The notes under the pieces: generated by a model
The model's input: only the letters and a program-made list of their open reading frames with translations
The model's database searches: none
Told to the model about the DNA's origin: nothing
Program-made: the position numbers and the translations under genes
Assembly (NCBI GenBank): GCA_041624435.1
Contig: JBFJVB010000002.1
Location: 22,117 to 86,116, forward strand
Length of the DNA: 64,000 bases
Reading direction: 5' to 3'
Source: Oceanococcus sp041624435
Lineage (GTDB): Bacteria > Pseudomonadota > Gammaproteobacteria > Nevskiales > Oceanococcaceae
Shown: piece after piece, positions 34,247 to 42,865 of the stretch
Position numbering within the stretch: the first letter of the stretch is position 1
Layout of the letters: each line of letters opens with the position of its first letter

Positions 34247-35109
34247 GCGGATTTCGCCTTGGGAATCTTGTAACTCTTGCGGATGATCGTTTCGAAAGCC
34301 CCGCTCGGCAGCCATTGGGCCAATGGACCCAAAGGTTTGGCGTCCTTGCCCACGAGATAAAAGGGCTTGAGCTTCTTTTTGGCGAGCAGAGCCAGCACCT
34401 GGTCGGTCACGTAATCCGCGGTGTTGCCGAACTTTTCGATCATCTTCGGCAACTCATCACACAGGCCCGCGCGTAGCGGCGCATAGGCCTGCTGCACCGC
34501 TTCCGACTGCGCAGCCCAGACCTTGGAGGTCACTTCGTCGGCATTGGCGGTCATCGCCGTCTTGACCGCACCCGGCCAGATCGAGGTGACCTGGATGCCG
34601 AATGGGGCCAGTTCCAGACGCAAGGTCATGGTCAGTCCATGCACCGCATGCTTGCTCATGTTATACGCACCCGCACCAGGCGGATTGGCCACCACCGCAC
34701 CGGAACCAAAATTGAAAATTTTCGCCGGCGCTCCGGTCTTGCGCAGCAAAGGCAAGAAACATTGACAGCTTGCCGCCTGGCCAAAGGTGTTGATCGCAAA
34801 CAAGGTCTGCAGCTTCTCCAGTTCCAGGCCTTCAATTGTGCCGGTGGCAACATTGGCCACGCCGGCCACATTCATCAGCAGGTCAAGCCCCTCGTCGCCC
34901 AGCGCCTCGGCCACCTGCAGAGCACTGCTCCGGACCGAGTCATAGCTGGCCACGTCCTGTTCGATCACGCTGATACCGGGCTGATCCCGCAGATCCGTTG
35001 CGGCGCCAGGCAGCACCCCGGCAAAGACCCGCCAGCCCTGAGCCGCCAGCTTTTTGGCAAGCATATTGCCCTGACCGACTGCGGCCCCGGTGATAAACGC
35101 GTTAGGCAT
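34243..35109 (-). CDS. SDR family oxidoreductase
   Basis: A 288-residue short-chain dehydrogenase with N-terminal ITGAAVGQGNMLAKKLA (a slightly unusual glycine motif, GAAVGQG), NVAGVANV, and the catalytic YNMSK. The C-terminal about 70 residues (TADYVTDQVLALLAKKKLKPFYLVGKDAK) resemble the SDR subgroup of retinol/long-chain alcohol dehydrogenases. It is translationally coupled with the ALDH3 gene downstream. ATG 35109 follows a GGAG site; an in-frame start 69 bp further upstream lacks one. Confidence 0.8.
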   Translation of the reverse strand: MPNAFITGAAVGQGNMLAKKLAAQGWRVFAGVLPGAATDLRDQPGISVIEQDVASYDSVRSSALQVAEALGDEGLDLLMNVAGVANVATGTIEGLELEKLQTLFAINTFGQAASCQCFLPLLRKTGAPAKIFNFGSGAVVANPPGAGAYNMSKHAVHGLTMTLRLELAPFGIQVTSIWPGAVKTAMTANADEVTSKVWAAQSEAVQQAYAPLRAGLCDELPKMIEKFGNTADYVTDQVLALLAKKKLKPFYLVGKDAKPLGPLAQWLPSGAFETIIRKSYKIPKAKSA

Positions 35110-35201
35110 GAAACTACTCCAAACCGTCCGGCCGAGCCGGACTTCGGTGGAAAAAAAACGGCGCATGAAGTTCATCATGCGCCGTCATGATTTTGCTCAG
35201 A

Positions 35202-36572
35202 CTAGTGGCCGCCGCGAGCCGCCGCCTCCGGACTGAACATGGCTGGGCGCAAGGGTGTATTCAGGCGCCACCAGTGGTCACTCTCATTGGTCAGATAGGT
35301 GGCTTCGTAATTCCCCGAGGTCAGATCGTGATAGATCGAAGCGCCGCGGTGAAAAGTGCCGGACTCCTGGGAATAGAAGAAGGCCGCCATATTGGCCCGC
35401 CAGAGTTCGCCACGGCCGTCATAATTGTCAGCCCAGATGGTCAGCCAGGTGTCTTCGTCAGCGTAGAGCCGGCGCTTCTTGTAGATATGTCGCACGCCGT
35501 CTTTCAGGTTGCCTTCGATCACCCAGACCCGATGCAGTTCATAGCGCATATGATCGGGGTTCACCGTGCTGGGCTTGATGATGTCGTCGTACTTCAACTC
35601 CGGGCTATTGAACTCGAAGTTGTGATACGGCACATAGAATTCTTTCTTGCCGATCAAGGTCCAGTTGTATCGCTCCGGTGAACCGTTGAACAGATAATCA
35701 TCGTCGACGGTGCGCAGACCGGAAGGCGGCACCGGATAATCGAAACCAACCTCAGGTGCCTTGCGCACGCGGCGAATCCCGGGCAGGTACTGCCAGGATT
35801 GCGTGGCGTCCGATTTGTAATTGTTCGGCTGGTAGCCAACCGCGACAAAACCCTTTTCCCGATCGGGCAGCAGGAAGCCCTGATAGAAGAACGCGCTGAT
35901 ATGATCGGTATAGGAGCCGCGTTCATTCGGTTTGGGGTTATTGCCCGGATTCATGGTCATGAAACGCGCCCGTCCCCAGGCGATGGTGCCGTTCGCATAG
36001 ACATCAGCGATATCCATCACGGTTTTTTCGGTCCAGGCGCGGTGCGGGACGATCGCGTTATAGACCGCTTCCAGGCCATTTTTCGGAAACGGAAAGGGGT
36101 GGGCTCCGGAAATGCCGGTGATGCCCAGGCCATCGTCGATGATTTCCGAATTGGCGGCGTTTTTCTTTACCACGTCGCAGACCCAGTCCACGAAACGGAA
36201 ATCCCGATGGCTGGGGTAGATGTGCATCTTGTAGGCATCCGGGTATTTCTGCATCAGGGCTTTCTGCCCCGGCGTCATTCGCTCCGCATACTCGGACATG
36301 TTTTGCGCGCTGATCGTGAACAGCGGCTTTTCGTCCTTATAAGGTCCGGGCTCCCAGCCATGTGGTTTGGTCTGCCCTGGCCAGGTCTTGAACCACTTGC
36401 CGGTCCATTCCGCAACCCCGCTTTCGGTGCCCGCGCGTTCCGCCCCCATACAGGTCAACTCATCCCCCCCGAGTTTGGCGATTTCTTCCGCGGTCGCCTT
36501 AGCTGCAGCCTGGGCGGAAATCGCCATGGCCAGCGCGATGCCACCCAGCTTCACCAACGACTTTACTCTCAT
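35202..36572 (-). CDS. DUF1329 exported protein (set A)
   Basis: A 456-residue protein with a clear signal peptide (MRVKSLVKLGGIALAMAISAQA, cut after AQA). The mature part carries DUF1329 blocks that match the copy at 49072 nearly word for word: KKEFYVPYHNFEFNSPELKYDDI against KEIYIPYHNYRLNSPLLKYADI, MRYELHRVWVIEG, and ADEDTWLTIWADNYDGRGELW. DUF1329 proteins are periplasmic or outer-membrane associated and, as I recall, related in fold to LolA/LolB lipid carriers. They are usually encoded with DUF1302 proteins; the nearest here is at 29688. ATG 36572 follows GGAGAG; an ATG at 36596 would also be in frame. Confidence 0.8.
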   Translation of the reverse strand: MRVKSLVKLGGIALAMAISAQAAAKATAEEIAKLGGDELTCMGAERAGTESGVAEWTGKWFKTWPGQTKPHGWEPGPYKDEKPLFTISAQNMSEYAERMTPGQKALMQKYPDAYKMHIYPSHRDFRFVDWVCDVVKKNAANSEIIDDGLGITGISGAHPFPFPKNGLEAVYNAIVPHRAWTEKTVMDIADVYANGTIAWGRARFMTMNPGNNPKPNERGSYTDHISAFFYQGFLLPDREKGFVAVGYQPNNYKSDATQSWQYLPGIRRVRKAPEVGFDYPVPPSGLRTVDDDYLFNGSPERYNWTLIGKKEFYVPYHNFEFNSPELKYDDIIKPSTVNPDHMRYELHRVWVIEGNLKDGVRHIYKKRRLYADEDTWLTIWADNYDGRGELWRANMAAFFYSQESGTFHRGASIYHDLTSGNYEATYLTNESDHWWRLNTPLRPAMFSPEAAARGGH

Positions 36573-36612
36573 TAAATCTCTCCTCAGCACGCTCATTATT
36601 ATCGACCAACGC

Positions 36613-37095
36613 CTAACGATAGTCGTCCAGGAAGGAGATTGCGACCTCCAGTTCCTTTTCCGCCTTTTCGTCCATGTCTGCGGCGATGAATTTCTCCAGC
36701 ACCCCGGCCCCCATTGGGAGTTTGGCCTTGATGTCCCAGTCGTAAACTATTTCGCAACTTTCTTCGTTACTTTCGAATCGTGCGGTGCATTCCAGGGCCA
36801 ATGGCACGCCCTGCGTCGTCACTTCGACCCAACCGGTTTGATTCACCAGATCCCAGTTTTCATTGTTCACCACGACCGTGGTTTTCGGCAGTATCCTGGC
36901 CGCGATGCCGGAGACCTGCATGGGAATGAACCGTCTGGCCTTCAGACGGGTACTGGCCGGCGACTGCGCAAAGTCCAGAATCTCGAACTCGATTCCCAGC
37001 GCGGTCAGTTTGTTTCGCTGATAGCCCAGATCGCTGAACATCTTCAACACCACGCCCGCTGGGGCGGGATAACTCGCCCGCTGTTGATGCTTCAT
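36613..37095 (-). CDS. DUF2505 family protein (SRPBCC/START-like fold)
   Basis: A 160-residue soluble protein with no signal peptide. The order of elements (SYPAPAGVVLKMFSDLGYQRNKLTALG at the front, alternating strands, and a long C-terminal helix GAGVLEKFIAADMDEKAEKELEVAISFL) is that of DUF2505, a relative of the START/SRPBCC ligand-binding fold. Such proteins bind hydrophobic ligands, but a specific role is not known. It follows the rubredoxin gene on the same strand with 37 bp between them. Confidence 0.65.
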   Translation of the reverse strand: MKHQQRASYPAPAGVVLKMFSDLGYQRNKLTALGIEFEILDFAQSPASTRLKARRFIPMQVSGIAARILPKTTVVVNNENWDLVNQTGWVEVTTQGVPLALECTARFESNEESCEIVYDWDIKAKLPMGAGVLEKFIAADMDEKAEKELEVAISFLDDYR

Positions 37096-37132
37096 TCCCC
37101 CACCCTCAGAACTCGCTCACGCTTTAGCTTAA

Positions 37133-37297
37133 CTAGTCTTCGTACAGTTCAAAAGAATCTTTGGGTGAACCGCACTCCGGACACTCCCAATCCTCCGGCA
37201 GATCCTCAAACCGCGTGCCGGGTGCAATATCATCGTCGGGCAATCCCAGCGCTTCGTCATAAACAAAACCGCAAATGACGCAGACCCATTTCTTCAT
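37133..37297 (-). CDS. Rubredoxin
   Basis: A 54-residue electron carrier with the four iron ligands C6, C9, C39 and C42 (CVICG and CPECG), plus DEALGLPDDDIAPGT and FEDLPEDWECP, a textbook rubredoxin. The usual partner, a rubredoxin reductase, may be the flavoprotein at 26797. Rubredoxins of this type feed alkane hydroxylases or act in oxidative-stress defence. ATG 37297 (MKKWVC) gives the standard start; an in-frame ATG 21 bp upstream would add a short tail. Confidence 0.93.
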   Translation of the reverse strand: MKKWVCVICGFVYDEALGLPDDDIAPGTRFEDLPEDWECPECGSPKDSFELYED

Positions 37298-37446
37298 TGC
37301 TTTACTCTGTACGAACAATTCTCAAAGCGCGTCGCAATCCCAGGCGCCGAGCCAGCTAAGCGGCACGGTCAAACCTCGACCTGCCAGCCGTAAACGTTCA
37401 ATGTCACAAATTCAGGCCGCTGACGAATCGTCCACTTGGGTGAGCC

Positions 37447-38898
37447 TCAAGGGCCACTGGACTCCTGCCAAATGGGTTTTCCCGAGCTCAGGCTCAAGCG
37501 ACAGCCGACCTCGGCCAGATTCCGCCGGGCCAGTTCCCAGCTGCGGTCGAGCAAGACCAGATCAGCCTTCTGGCCACACTGCAGTCGCCTGCGGGGACGA
37601 CCGGGCTGCAGCAGATCGCCGGTATACAGGAACAAGGCGTCCTCCGGCGTCAGCGCTTCGGCCTTGCCCAGGCAAGCGCCGTCGCGTGTGAGGCGTGACA
37701 CTGCCGCCGCCATGCCCAGCCAGGGATTGAGCGAACCATAGGGGGCGTCGGAACTTCCGGCCAGCCCCACCCCGGCATCACGCAAGCCGCGCAGCCGATA
37801 CAACCACGGGCGATCGTCCGCGCAGACATCACGCCGATAGCGATCACCCCGTTCGGCTATGAAAACCGGCTGGGTGACGACGCTCAAGCCCAGCTCAAGC
37901 AAACTGCCCAGCAGCTCGTCCGGGCACACCCCGGCATGCTCGATTCGATCTCCCGCCTGGCTGCCACAGTCACGCAGCAGGGCCAGCGCATACACCAGTT
38001 CGGTCCGGCTCACACAATGAAACGCGACGGGGCGGCCGTGCGCGTGGCTGCGCCGGATCGCATCCGCGCAGCAGCCGAAATCCGGCAACGCGGATTCCAG
38101 CAGGTGGAATTTATGCGCCCCGATGCGCAAGCCATCGGGCCAAGCCGGCTCTTTCTGTTGAGAAAAGGCCTGGTCCAGGCTGGCATTGCCCATCATCAGA
38201 ACCTGCTGAAGCAAAGCACCGCTGCGCACTTGCGCGCGCAGCCCGGACAGCGCCGCGGCATCATTGGCAGGGCTGGTATCGGTTAGACCAACCACGCCAA
38301 AGCTGGCCAGCCGACGCGACACCTCGGCCAGGTCCGGCGGCGTGGCCGACAGCCTGGATCGCAGCCAGGCATCGGCCTCGTAGAGACGCCCGGTGGGCTG
38401 TCCCTTGAGTCGCTCCCAGGGCCCCTCGCCCAGCAGGGCCATCGCCCGCGAATTCAGGCACCACAGCCGTCCTCCGGCGTGCTGGATCCGCACCGGAACA
38501 TCCCCACGCCACTCGTCCAGCAAGGCGCAATCCAGTTCTCCGGCGATGCTGGGATGATAATCGACGCCCCGGATCCAGCCCGTGGCGTCCGGCGTGCGTT
38601 GCCTCAGCGCGGACTGAAGCTCAGCTCGCGTGTTGACCTGCGGCGGGCCGCAGCGCAGCGATCGGGCTGCGGCCGCACTGGCGAACAGGTGCAGGTGATG
38701 GTCCCGCAACCCCGGGATCAGGGCGTGACCGTGTGCCTCGATCCGACTGGCCCCCGGCGCCGTCAGATCTGGCTCCAGAGCCTTGATGTGGCCATCTGCG
38801 ATCAGTACATCCGTGGACGTTCCGTCCAGCAAGGTCGCGTTCCGGATCAGCAATGGGGAGGCGCTCGAATGGGCCTGATCAGCGGCGGTCTGTTTCAC
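37447..38898 (-). CDS. Amidohydrolase family protein (YtcJ-like, amidohydrolase 3)
   Basis: A 483-residue metal-dependent hydrolase. Metal ligands HHLH (67-70) follow LIPGLRD; later ligands are in GRPVAFHCVSR and DRIEHAG, with an SSDAPYG aspartate motif and the C-terminal GQKADLVLLDRSWE strand. This matches the amidohydrolase 3 group, whose substrates are mostly unknown. The start is GTG at 38898; no ATG is available between there and the divergent SRPBCC gene, and the longer open frame overlaps that gene. Confidence 0.82.
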   Translation of the reverse strand: MKQTAADQAHSSASPLLIRNATLLDGTSTDVLIADGHIKALEPDLTAPGASRIEAHGHALIPGLRDHHLHLFASAAAARSLRCGPPQVNTRAELQSALRQRTPDATGWIRGVDYHPSIAGELDCALLDEWRGDVPVRIQHAGGRLWCLNSRAMALLGEGPWERLKGQPTGRLYEADAWLRSRLSATPPDLAEVSRRLASFGVVGLTDTSPANDAAALSGLRAQVRSGALLQQVLMMGNASLDQAFSQQKEPAWPDGLRIGAHKFHLLESALPDFGCCADAIRRSHAHGRPVAFHCVSRTELVYALALLRDCGSQAGDRIEHAGVCPDELLGSLLELGLSVVTQPVFIAERGDRYRRDVCADDRPWLYRLRGLRDAGVGLAGSSDAPYGSLNPWLGMAAAVSRLTRDGACLGKAEALTPEDALFLYTGDLLQPGRPRRRLQCGQKADLVLLDRSWELARRNLAEVGCRLSLSSGKPIWQESSGP

Positions 38899-38978
38899 CC
38901 CGGGGAGTGTAAGGGATGACCGTCCGCAACGCCGCTGTTCGATGCCATAATCGAAGTTTTTTGCAAAGAGAATGCGGC

Positions 38979-39458
38979 ATGTCTTCCAGCTCCATCGCAG
39001 AGATTCGCCGGCTCGATCAGGGCCTGTGTGAAATTCACGTCCAGCAGCGCTACGCCGCACCGCGCGACAAGGTCTTCGCATTCTTCGCAGTGCACGAAAA
39101 TCTGATGCTGGTGTTCAATAATCAGATTCGACGCATTCAGGACGCGCCTGCCGGCGACAATCCCAATGGTCTGGGTTCGGTTCGCAGTATCACGATGGGA
39201 CCGGGCTTGAGCTTCGAAGAACGCATCGAAACCTTCGTCGACAATGAACTGATCGAATACCGCGTCACAAAAGGATCGCCGGTCAAGAACCATTTGGGAC
39301 AAATGCGCTTTGCGGATGATCCCCAGGGTACGGTTTTCGACTACCGCATCCGCCTCCAGGGACGCATTCCGGGCACCACCTGCCTGATCGCGTTCATCAT
39401 GCGCCGCGCGCTGAGCCAGGGCCTGTCCCGGGTTCAGGCCCAGATCGAAGCCGCTTAA
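38979..39458 (+). CDS. SRPBCC (START-like) family protein
   Basis: A 159-residue protein of the polyketide cyclase/START superfamily: RYAAPRDKVFAFFAVHENLMLVFN, then GSVRSITMGPGLSFEERIETFVDNELIEYRVTKG, and a long C-terminal helix. This group binds lipophilic ligands in a central pocket; the ligand is unknown. ATG 38979 follows AAAGAGA. The next gene starts one base after its stop, so the two are transcribed together. Confidence 0.75.
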   Translation: MSSSSIAEIRRLDQGLCEIHVQQRYAAPRDKVFAFFAVHENLMLVFNNQIRRIQDAPAGDNPNGLGSVRSITMGPGLSFEERIETFVDNELIEYRVTKGSPVKNHLGQMRFADDPQGTVFDYRIRLQGRIPGTTCLIAFIMRRALSQGLSRVQAQIEAA

Positions 39459-39459
39459 C

Positions 39460-40506
39460 ATGCCGCCATCGGACACCCAGGCAGCGGCGGCTCATCGCTG
39501 GTCTGAACGCTGGGGCCTGGCAGGGCTGATTCTCGATCTCCTGATGATCGCTCTGGTCATCATCAACCTGAGCTGGATTGTTTTCGATGCCGCCTGGTCG
39601 ACCGCCGAGCTGCGCTACCTGATGGGCTGGGTACTGCCCCAGGACTGGCTACAGAACTACGCGGTCGTGCATGAACACTTCTATCGTATCGATCTGATTT
39701 TCGTCGGCATATTTCTAACCGAATTCAGTTTGCGCTGGTTCGAGGCCGTGTGGAAGCGCTACTACAGCTTCTGGTTCGCCTACCCCATTTTGCATTGGTA
39801 CGACATCCTGGGCTGCATTCCGGTCGCCGGACTGCGCTGGCTGCGCATTCTCCGGGTCTTCGCCGTTTTGCTGCGGCTGCAGCGTCTGGGGCTGATCGAT
39901 TACACGCAGTGGACCCTGTATCGTCTGGGGCAGCGCCTGTACGGCATCCTGATGGAGGAAATCTCCGATCGCGTCGTCATCCGGGTGCTGAGCGGCGTGC
40001 AGGCCGAAATCAGCGCCTCGCACAAGATGGAACAGCAGATTCTGGCGCAGGTCATCGCGCCCCGACAGCAGGTGATCGCCGACGCCTTGCGCAGTCGGTT
40101 GATTCACGTCGGCCAGCGCACCTACGCCGCAGCCCGTGAGGACTTGCACCAGTTCATCACCGACACGGTCAGCAAGGCCGTCCACGAGAATCGCGAGATC
40201 AAGCGCATCGACAAGATTCCGGTGGTCGGCGGAAGGGCCGGCAAACTGCTGGATCATGCCATCACCGACATCGTCTGCCGGGTCATCGATGAGTTATCCG
40301 GCCGACTGTCCAGCGCCGAGTTCGAGGTTCTGTTCAACGAAATTTGCGGCGCGATTCTGGCCGCAATGGTTTCGGCAGCCGAGCAATCCGATGGCGCAGA
40401 CCAGCTGACCCAGGCCGTCAATGACATGCTGGAACTGATCAAGACGCAGGTGGCGCAGCGCCGTTGGCTGGACGATTTCGAGGCGCAGCCGGCGGCTTCG
40501 CCCTGA
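39460..40506 (+). CDS. Membrane protein with voltage-sensor-like N-terminus, function unknown
   Basis: A 348-residue protein. Residues about 18-150 contain four hydrophobic segments; the last (LRWLRILRVFAVLLRLQRLG) has arginines spaced three apart, like an S4 voltage-sensor helix. No ion-pore helix pair with a selectivity filter follows; instead the C-terminal about 190 residues are soluble and helical. It may be a voltage sensor attached to an unknown effector, or just a membrane protein with amphipathic arginines. It starts one base after the SRPBCC stop, so the pair is probably one operon. I do not recognise the family with confidence. Confidence 0.55.
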   Translation: MPPSDTQAAAAHRWSERWGLAGLILDLLMIALVIINLSWIVFDAAWSTAELRYLMGWVLPQDWLQNYAVVHEHFYRIDLIFVGIFLTEFSLRWFEAVWKRYYSFWFAYPILHWYDILGCIPVAGLRWLRILRVFAVLLRLQRLGLIDYTQWTLYRLGQRLYGILMEEISDRVVIRVLSGVQAEISASHKMEQQILAQVIAPRQQVIADALRSRLIHVGQRTYAAAREDLHQFITDTVSKAVHENREIKRIDKIPVVGGRAGKLLDHAITDIVCRVIDELSGRLSSAEFEVLFNEICGAILAAMVSAAEQSDGADQLTQAVNDMLELIKTQVAQRRWLDDFEAQPAASP

Positions 40507-40514
40507 GCCACCTT

Positions 40515-41753
40515 CTACTGCAGGCAATGCGCCACCACGTTGCGCATCGGCACGGAGATCAGGTGTCCGCCGCCGCCGCTGTAACTGGCCCAGGCTACCA
40601 GCGCCGCATGCAAGCCGGTGAGAGGATCGGCGATGGCATCGCCACAGATCACCCGTTCACCGCTGCGTTGATGAATCAGCGCAGACAAGCCCGCCGCCAC
40701 CGCGGCGTCATCGCCAAACGCCACCCAGTCCGCTTCCGGATCGCTGCGACCATAGCCGGTGATGCTCACCCAGCTCAGGCCGGGATGCTGCTGCACCAGA
40801 CTCTGGGCGTCGATGCCCAGCTGGCGCAAGGCGCGTGGCCGAAACGCTTCGACCACGATATCCGCGCGGGCGACTTCGGCCAGAAAACGCGCGCGATCTG
40901 AGTCCTGAGCCAGGTCCAGAGACAGCTCGTCCTTGCCCGCGTTCAAGGCGTGGAAAAACCCCGGGGGCCCGTTTCGCGCGCCATCGGGCCGCCCGGGATG
41001 TTCGATCTTGCACACCTGGGCACCGGCCTGGCGAAGCAACTGGGTGCATAGCGGCCCGGCCCACAAGGCGGTCAGATCCAGCACCCGAGGCGCGCTCGGC
41101 GATGCCCCGCCACGCGGCGTGCCGCCAGCCTCTAGCTGATACCAGGCAGGAGCAGGCTGCTGCGGCAATTGATCCAGGGCCACCGGCAAGCCCAACCAGC
41201 GGGCACGTTCCAGCAGACTTGCGCAGGAGCGGGCGCGCATTGCCGCCGCCACGGCTGACCAATCGCTGACCCCCTCTGCCTCCAGCCAGGCCGGCAACAT
41301 GGCCCAATCGTCTTCACGGGCTAGATTCACTGCCAGCCAGCCATCGGCGCAGGCCAGCAAGCGACAGCTGCCCCCCGGGGCCACCGCCCCCTGTCGACGC
41401 AGCGGGTGGGTCAGGCGGCGAATGCCGAGCAGTCGGCGCCCCAGCCAGGCAATGCGCCGCTCGGCGGGCAGCAGGGCATTGAGCGCCTGCATCACCCCAT
41501 CGGCATGGCTGGCCAGCGGCAAGTCGCAGCGCAGCGGCGGTCCGTTTGCCGGTCCGCACAGGCCGGCCAAACCGCTATCCTGCCAGGCCTGTTCGGGACT
41601 CAGATCCAGCCGCACCGATCTTCCGGCTGTGGTCATTTCCAGCTCCGCGCCCAGGCTGCGCAGACATCGACCAGCATAGCGACTGGCCGCTCCTGCATCG
41701 GTCCAGGCGAACTGACGACCCGCAAGCGGCGCCGCCGGAGTTGCGGCGCGCAT
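40515..41753 (-). CDS. CoA transferase family III (CaiB/BaiF) protein with rearranged halves
   Basis: A 412-residue protein. Residues about 225-412 are the normal N-terminal half of a family III CoA transferase (RVLDLTALWAGPLCTQLL, GAQVCKIEHPG, ADIVVEAFRP, SITGYGRSD), with the aspartate motif CGDAIADPLTG. Residues about 125-210 look like the normal C-terminal half (LLACADGWLAVNL, ERARWLGLPVAL). The first about 120 residues look like a worn N-terminal domain. So the active parts occur in reverse order, as if a tandem enzyme lost its outer pieces. Family members move CoA between carboxylic acids. It precedes a secreted lipase gene on the minus strand reading, separated by 5 bp. Confidence 0.72.
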   Translation of the reverse strand: MRAATPAAPLAGRQFAWTDAGAASRYAGRCLRSLGAELEMTTAGRSVRLDLSPEQAWQDSGLAGLCGPANGPPLRCDLPLASHADGVMQALNALLPAERRIAWLGRRLLGIRRLTHPLRRQGAVAPGGSCRLLACADGWLAVNLAREDDWAMLPAWLEAEGVSDWSAVAAAMRARSCASLLERARWLGLPVALDQLPQQPAPAWYQLEAGGTPRGGASPSAPRVLDLTALWAGPLCTQLLRQAGAQVCKIEHPGRPDGARNGPPGFFHALNAGKDELSLDLAQDSDRARFLAEVARADIVVEAFRPRALRQLGIDAQSLVQQHPGLSWVSITGYGRSDPEADWVAFGDDAAVAAGLSALIHQRSGERVICGDAIADPLTGLHAALVAWASYSGGGGHLISVPMRNVVAHCLQ

Positions 41754-41758
41754 TTCGC

Positions 41759-42790
41759 TCAGCGCCCGCCTGCCTCACCCTGGGCGTAGGGCTTGAGCGG
41801 CGGCTCTGCATAACTGGAGTGGAACTGGGGCGGCACCGAGGCGAAAAAACCACCGCCTGCACTGAACAGGCCCGGTACGGCGGTGCCGGGTTCCAGCATG
41901 CTCAGCGCGAAGCACGAACTTGATTCCATGACCCGCCGGGCATCGGCGGGTCCCGGATGAACCAGCGCATCCAGGGTCAGTTCGGCGGTCAGGGCATCGG
42001 TCAAGCCGATGCTGACATGCTCGGCCGGGTAGCCCGGACAAAGGTCTTGCAGCAGGATATTGCTGACCTTGGGATTGTCCTGACCATGATCCAGGGCGGA
42101 CGTCGATTCCGGCTGCTGCGGCTGTACCAGTTCGTCATACAGGGTGTAGATCGAGGTGTAATCGATCTGCCCCGGCGTTTCGTCACCAGCGTTCAAGGCG
42201 CGGACGAAATTCGAATCCGGACTGAACTGAAAGAACGCGGCCGGCATTGGCAGCGGCGTTGTGCCCGCGCCGGCCCCCAGATAAGTGCCATGATTGACCG
42301 CCGCATGCATCACGAAATCATCCAGCATTGAACGAATGCCCGGCCACCACTTGATTGCCCAGCGCGGCATGGATCCGCCCTGGCTGTGTCCGATCATGTC
42401 GAGCTTACGGCCGGTCTGGCGGTACACGCTACGTACCGCATGCACCACATACTCGGCAGCCATTTGCTGATCCCCGAAGCCACGATCGGGATAGGTGACC
42501 GTGCACACATCAAAACCCCGGGCCTCCAGCCAGGGGCGGTAATTCCAGCTGTACTGCTCCTCGCCATAGGTCCCGGTGCCATGCACCAGCAACACGGCCT
42601 GGCGCTCCGGATGGGTGAATTCGGAGCAGTTCAGCGCAGCATCCAGCAATTCAGTCGGCGTCTCCAGGGGCGGATCCCCGGCTTTATCCGCGACCTCCGC
42701 GACTTCGGCAGGGGACACAGCGCCCTGCCCGCACGCGCTCAAGCACAAGACGCCTGCCAATCCCAGAATCACCGCTACTCGTCTGTCCAT
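41759..42790 (-). CDS. Secreted lipase lipoprotein, Candida antarctica lipase B-like
   Basis: A 343-residue protein with a lipoprotein signal (LCLSAC, lipidated C20), so anchored in the cell envelope. The alpha/beta hydrolase core has LLVHGTGTYGEEQYSWNYRPWLEARGF and the nucleophile S137 in MIGHSQGGSMPRWAIKWWPGIRSMLDDFVM; these blocks recall the CalB-type lipases. Lid and C-terminal acid/histidine positions were not assigned with confidence. It probably splits long or bulky esters outside the cytoplasm. ATG 42790 gives the signal peptide; the long open frame upstream lies opposite the AarF gene. Confidence 0.8.
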   Translation of the reverse strand: MDRRVAVILGLAGVLCLSACGQGAVSPAEVAEVADKAGDPPLETPTELLDAALNCSEFTHPERQAVLLVHGTGTYGEEQYSWNYRPWLEARGFDVCTVTYPDRGFGDQQMAAEYVVHAVRSVYRQTGRKLDMIGHSQGGSMPRWAIKWWPGIRSMLDDFVMHAAVNHGTYLGAGAGTTPLPMPAAFFQFSPDSNFVRALNAGDETPGQIDYTSIYTLYDELVQPQQPESTSALDHGQDNPKVSNILLQDLCPGYPAEHVSIGLTDALTAELTLDALVHPGPADARRVMESSSCFALSMLEPGTAVPGLFSAGGGFFASVPPQFHSSYAEPPLKPYAQGEAGGR

Positions 42791-42865
42791 GTCCCAGCTC
42801 AACTCAGGTTTATTTCGCAACTGCCAAGATAAGGCGACTAAAATGGCCCGACCACCCCCAAACCA

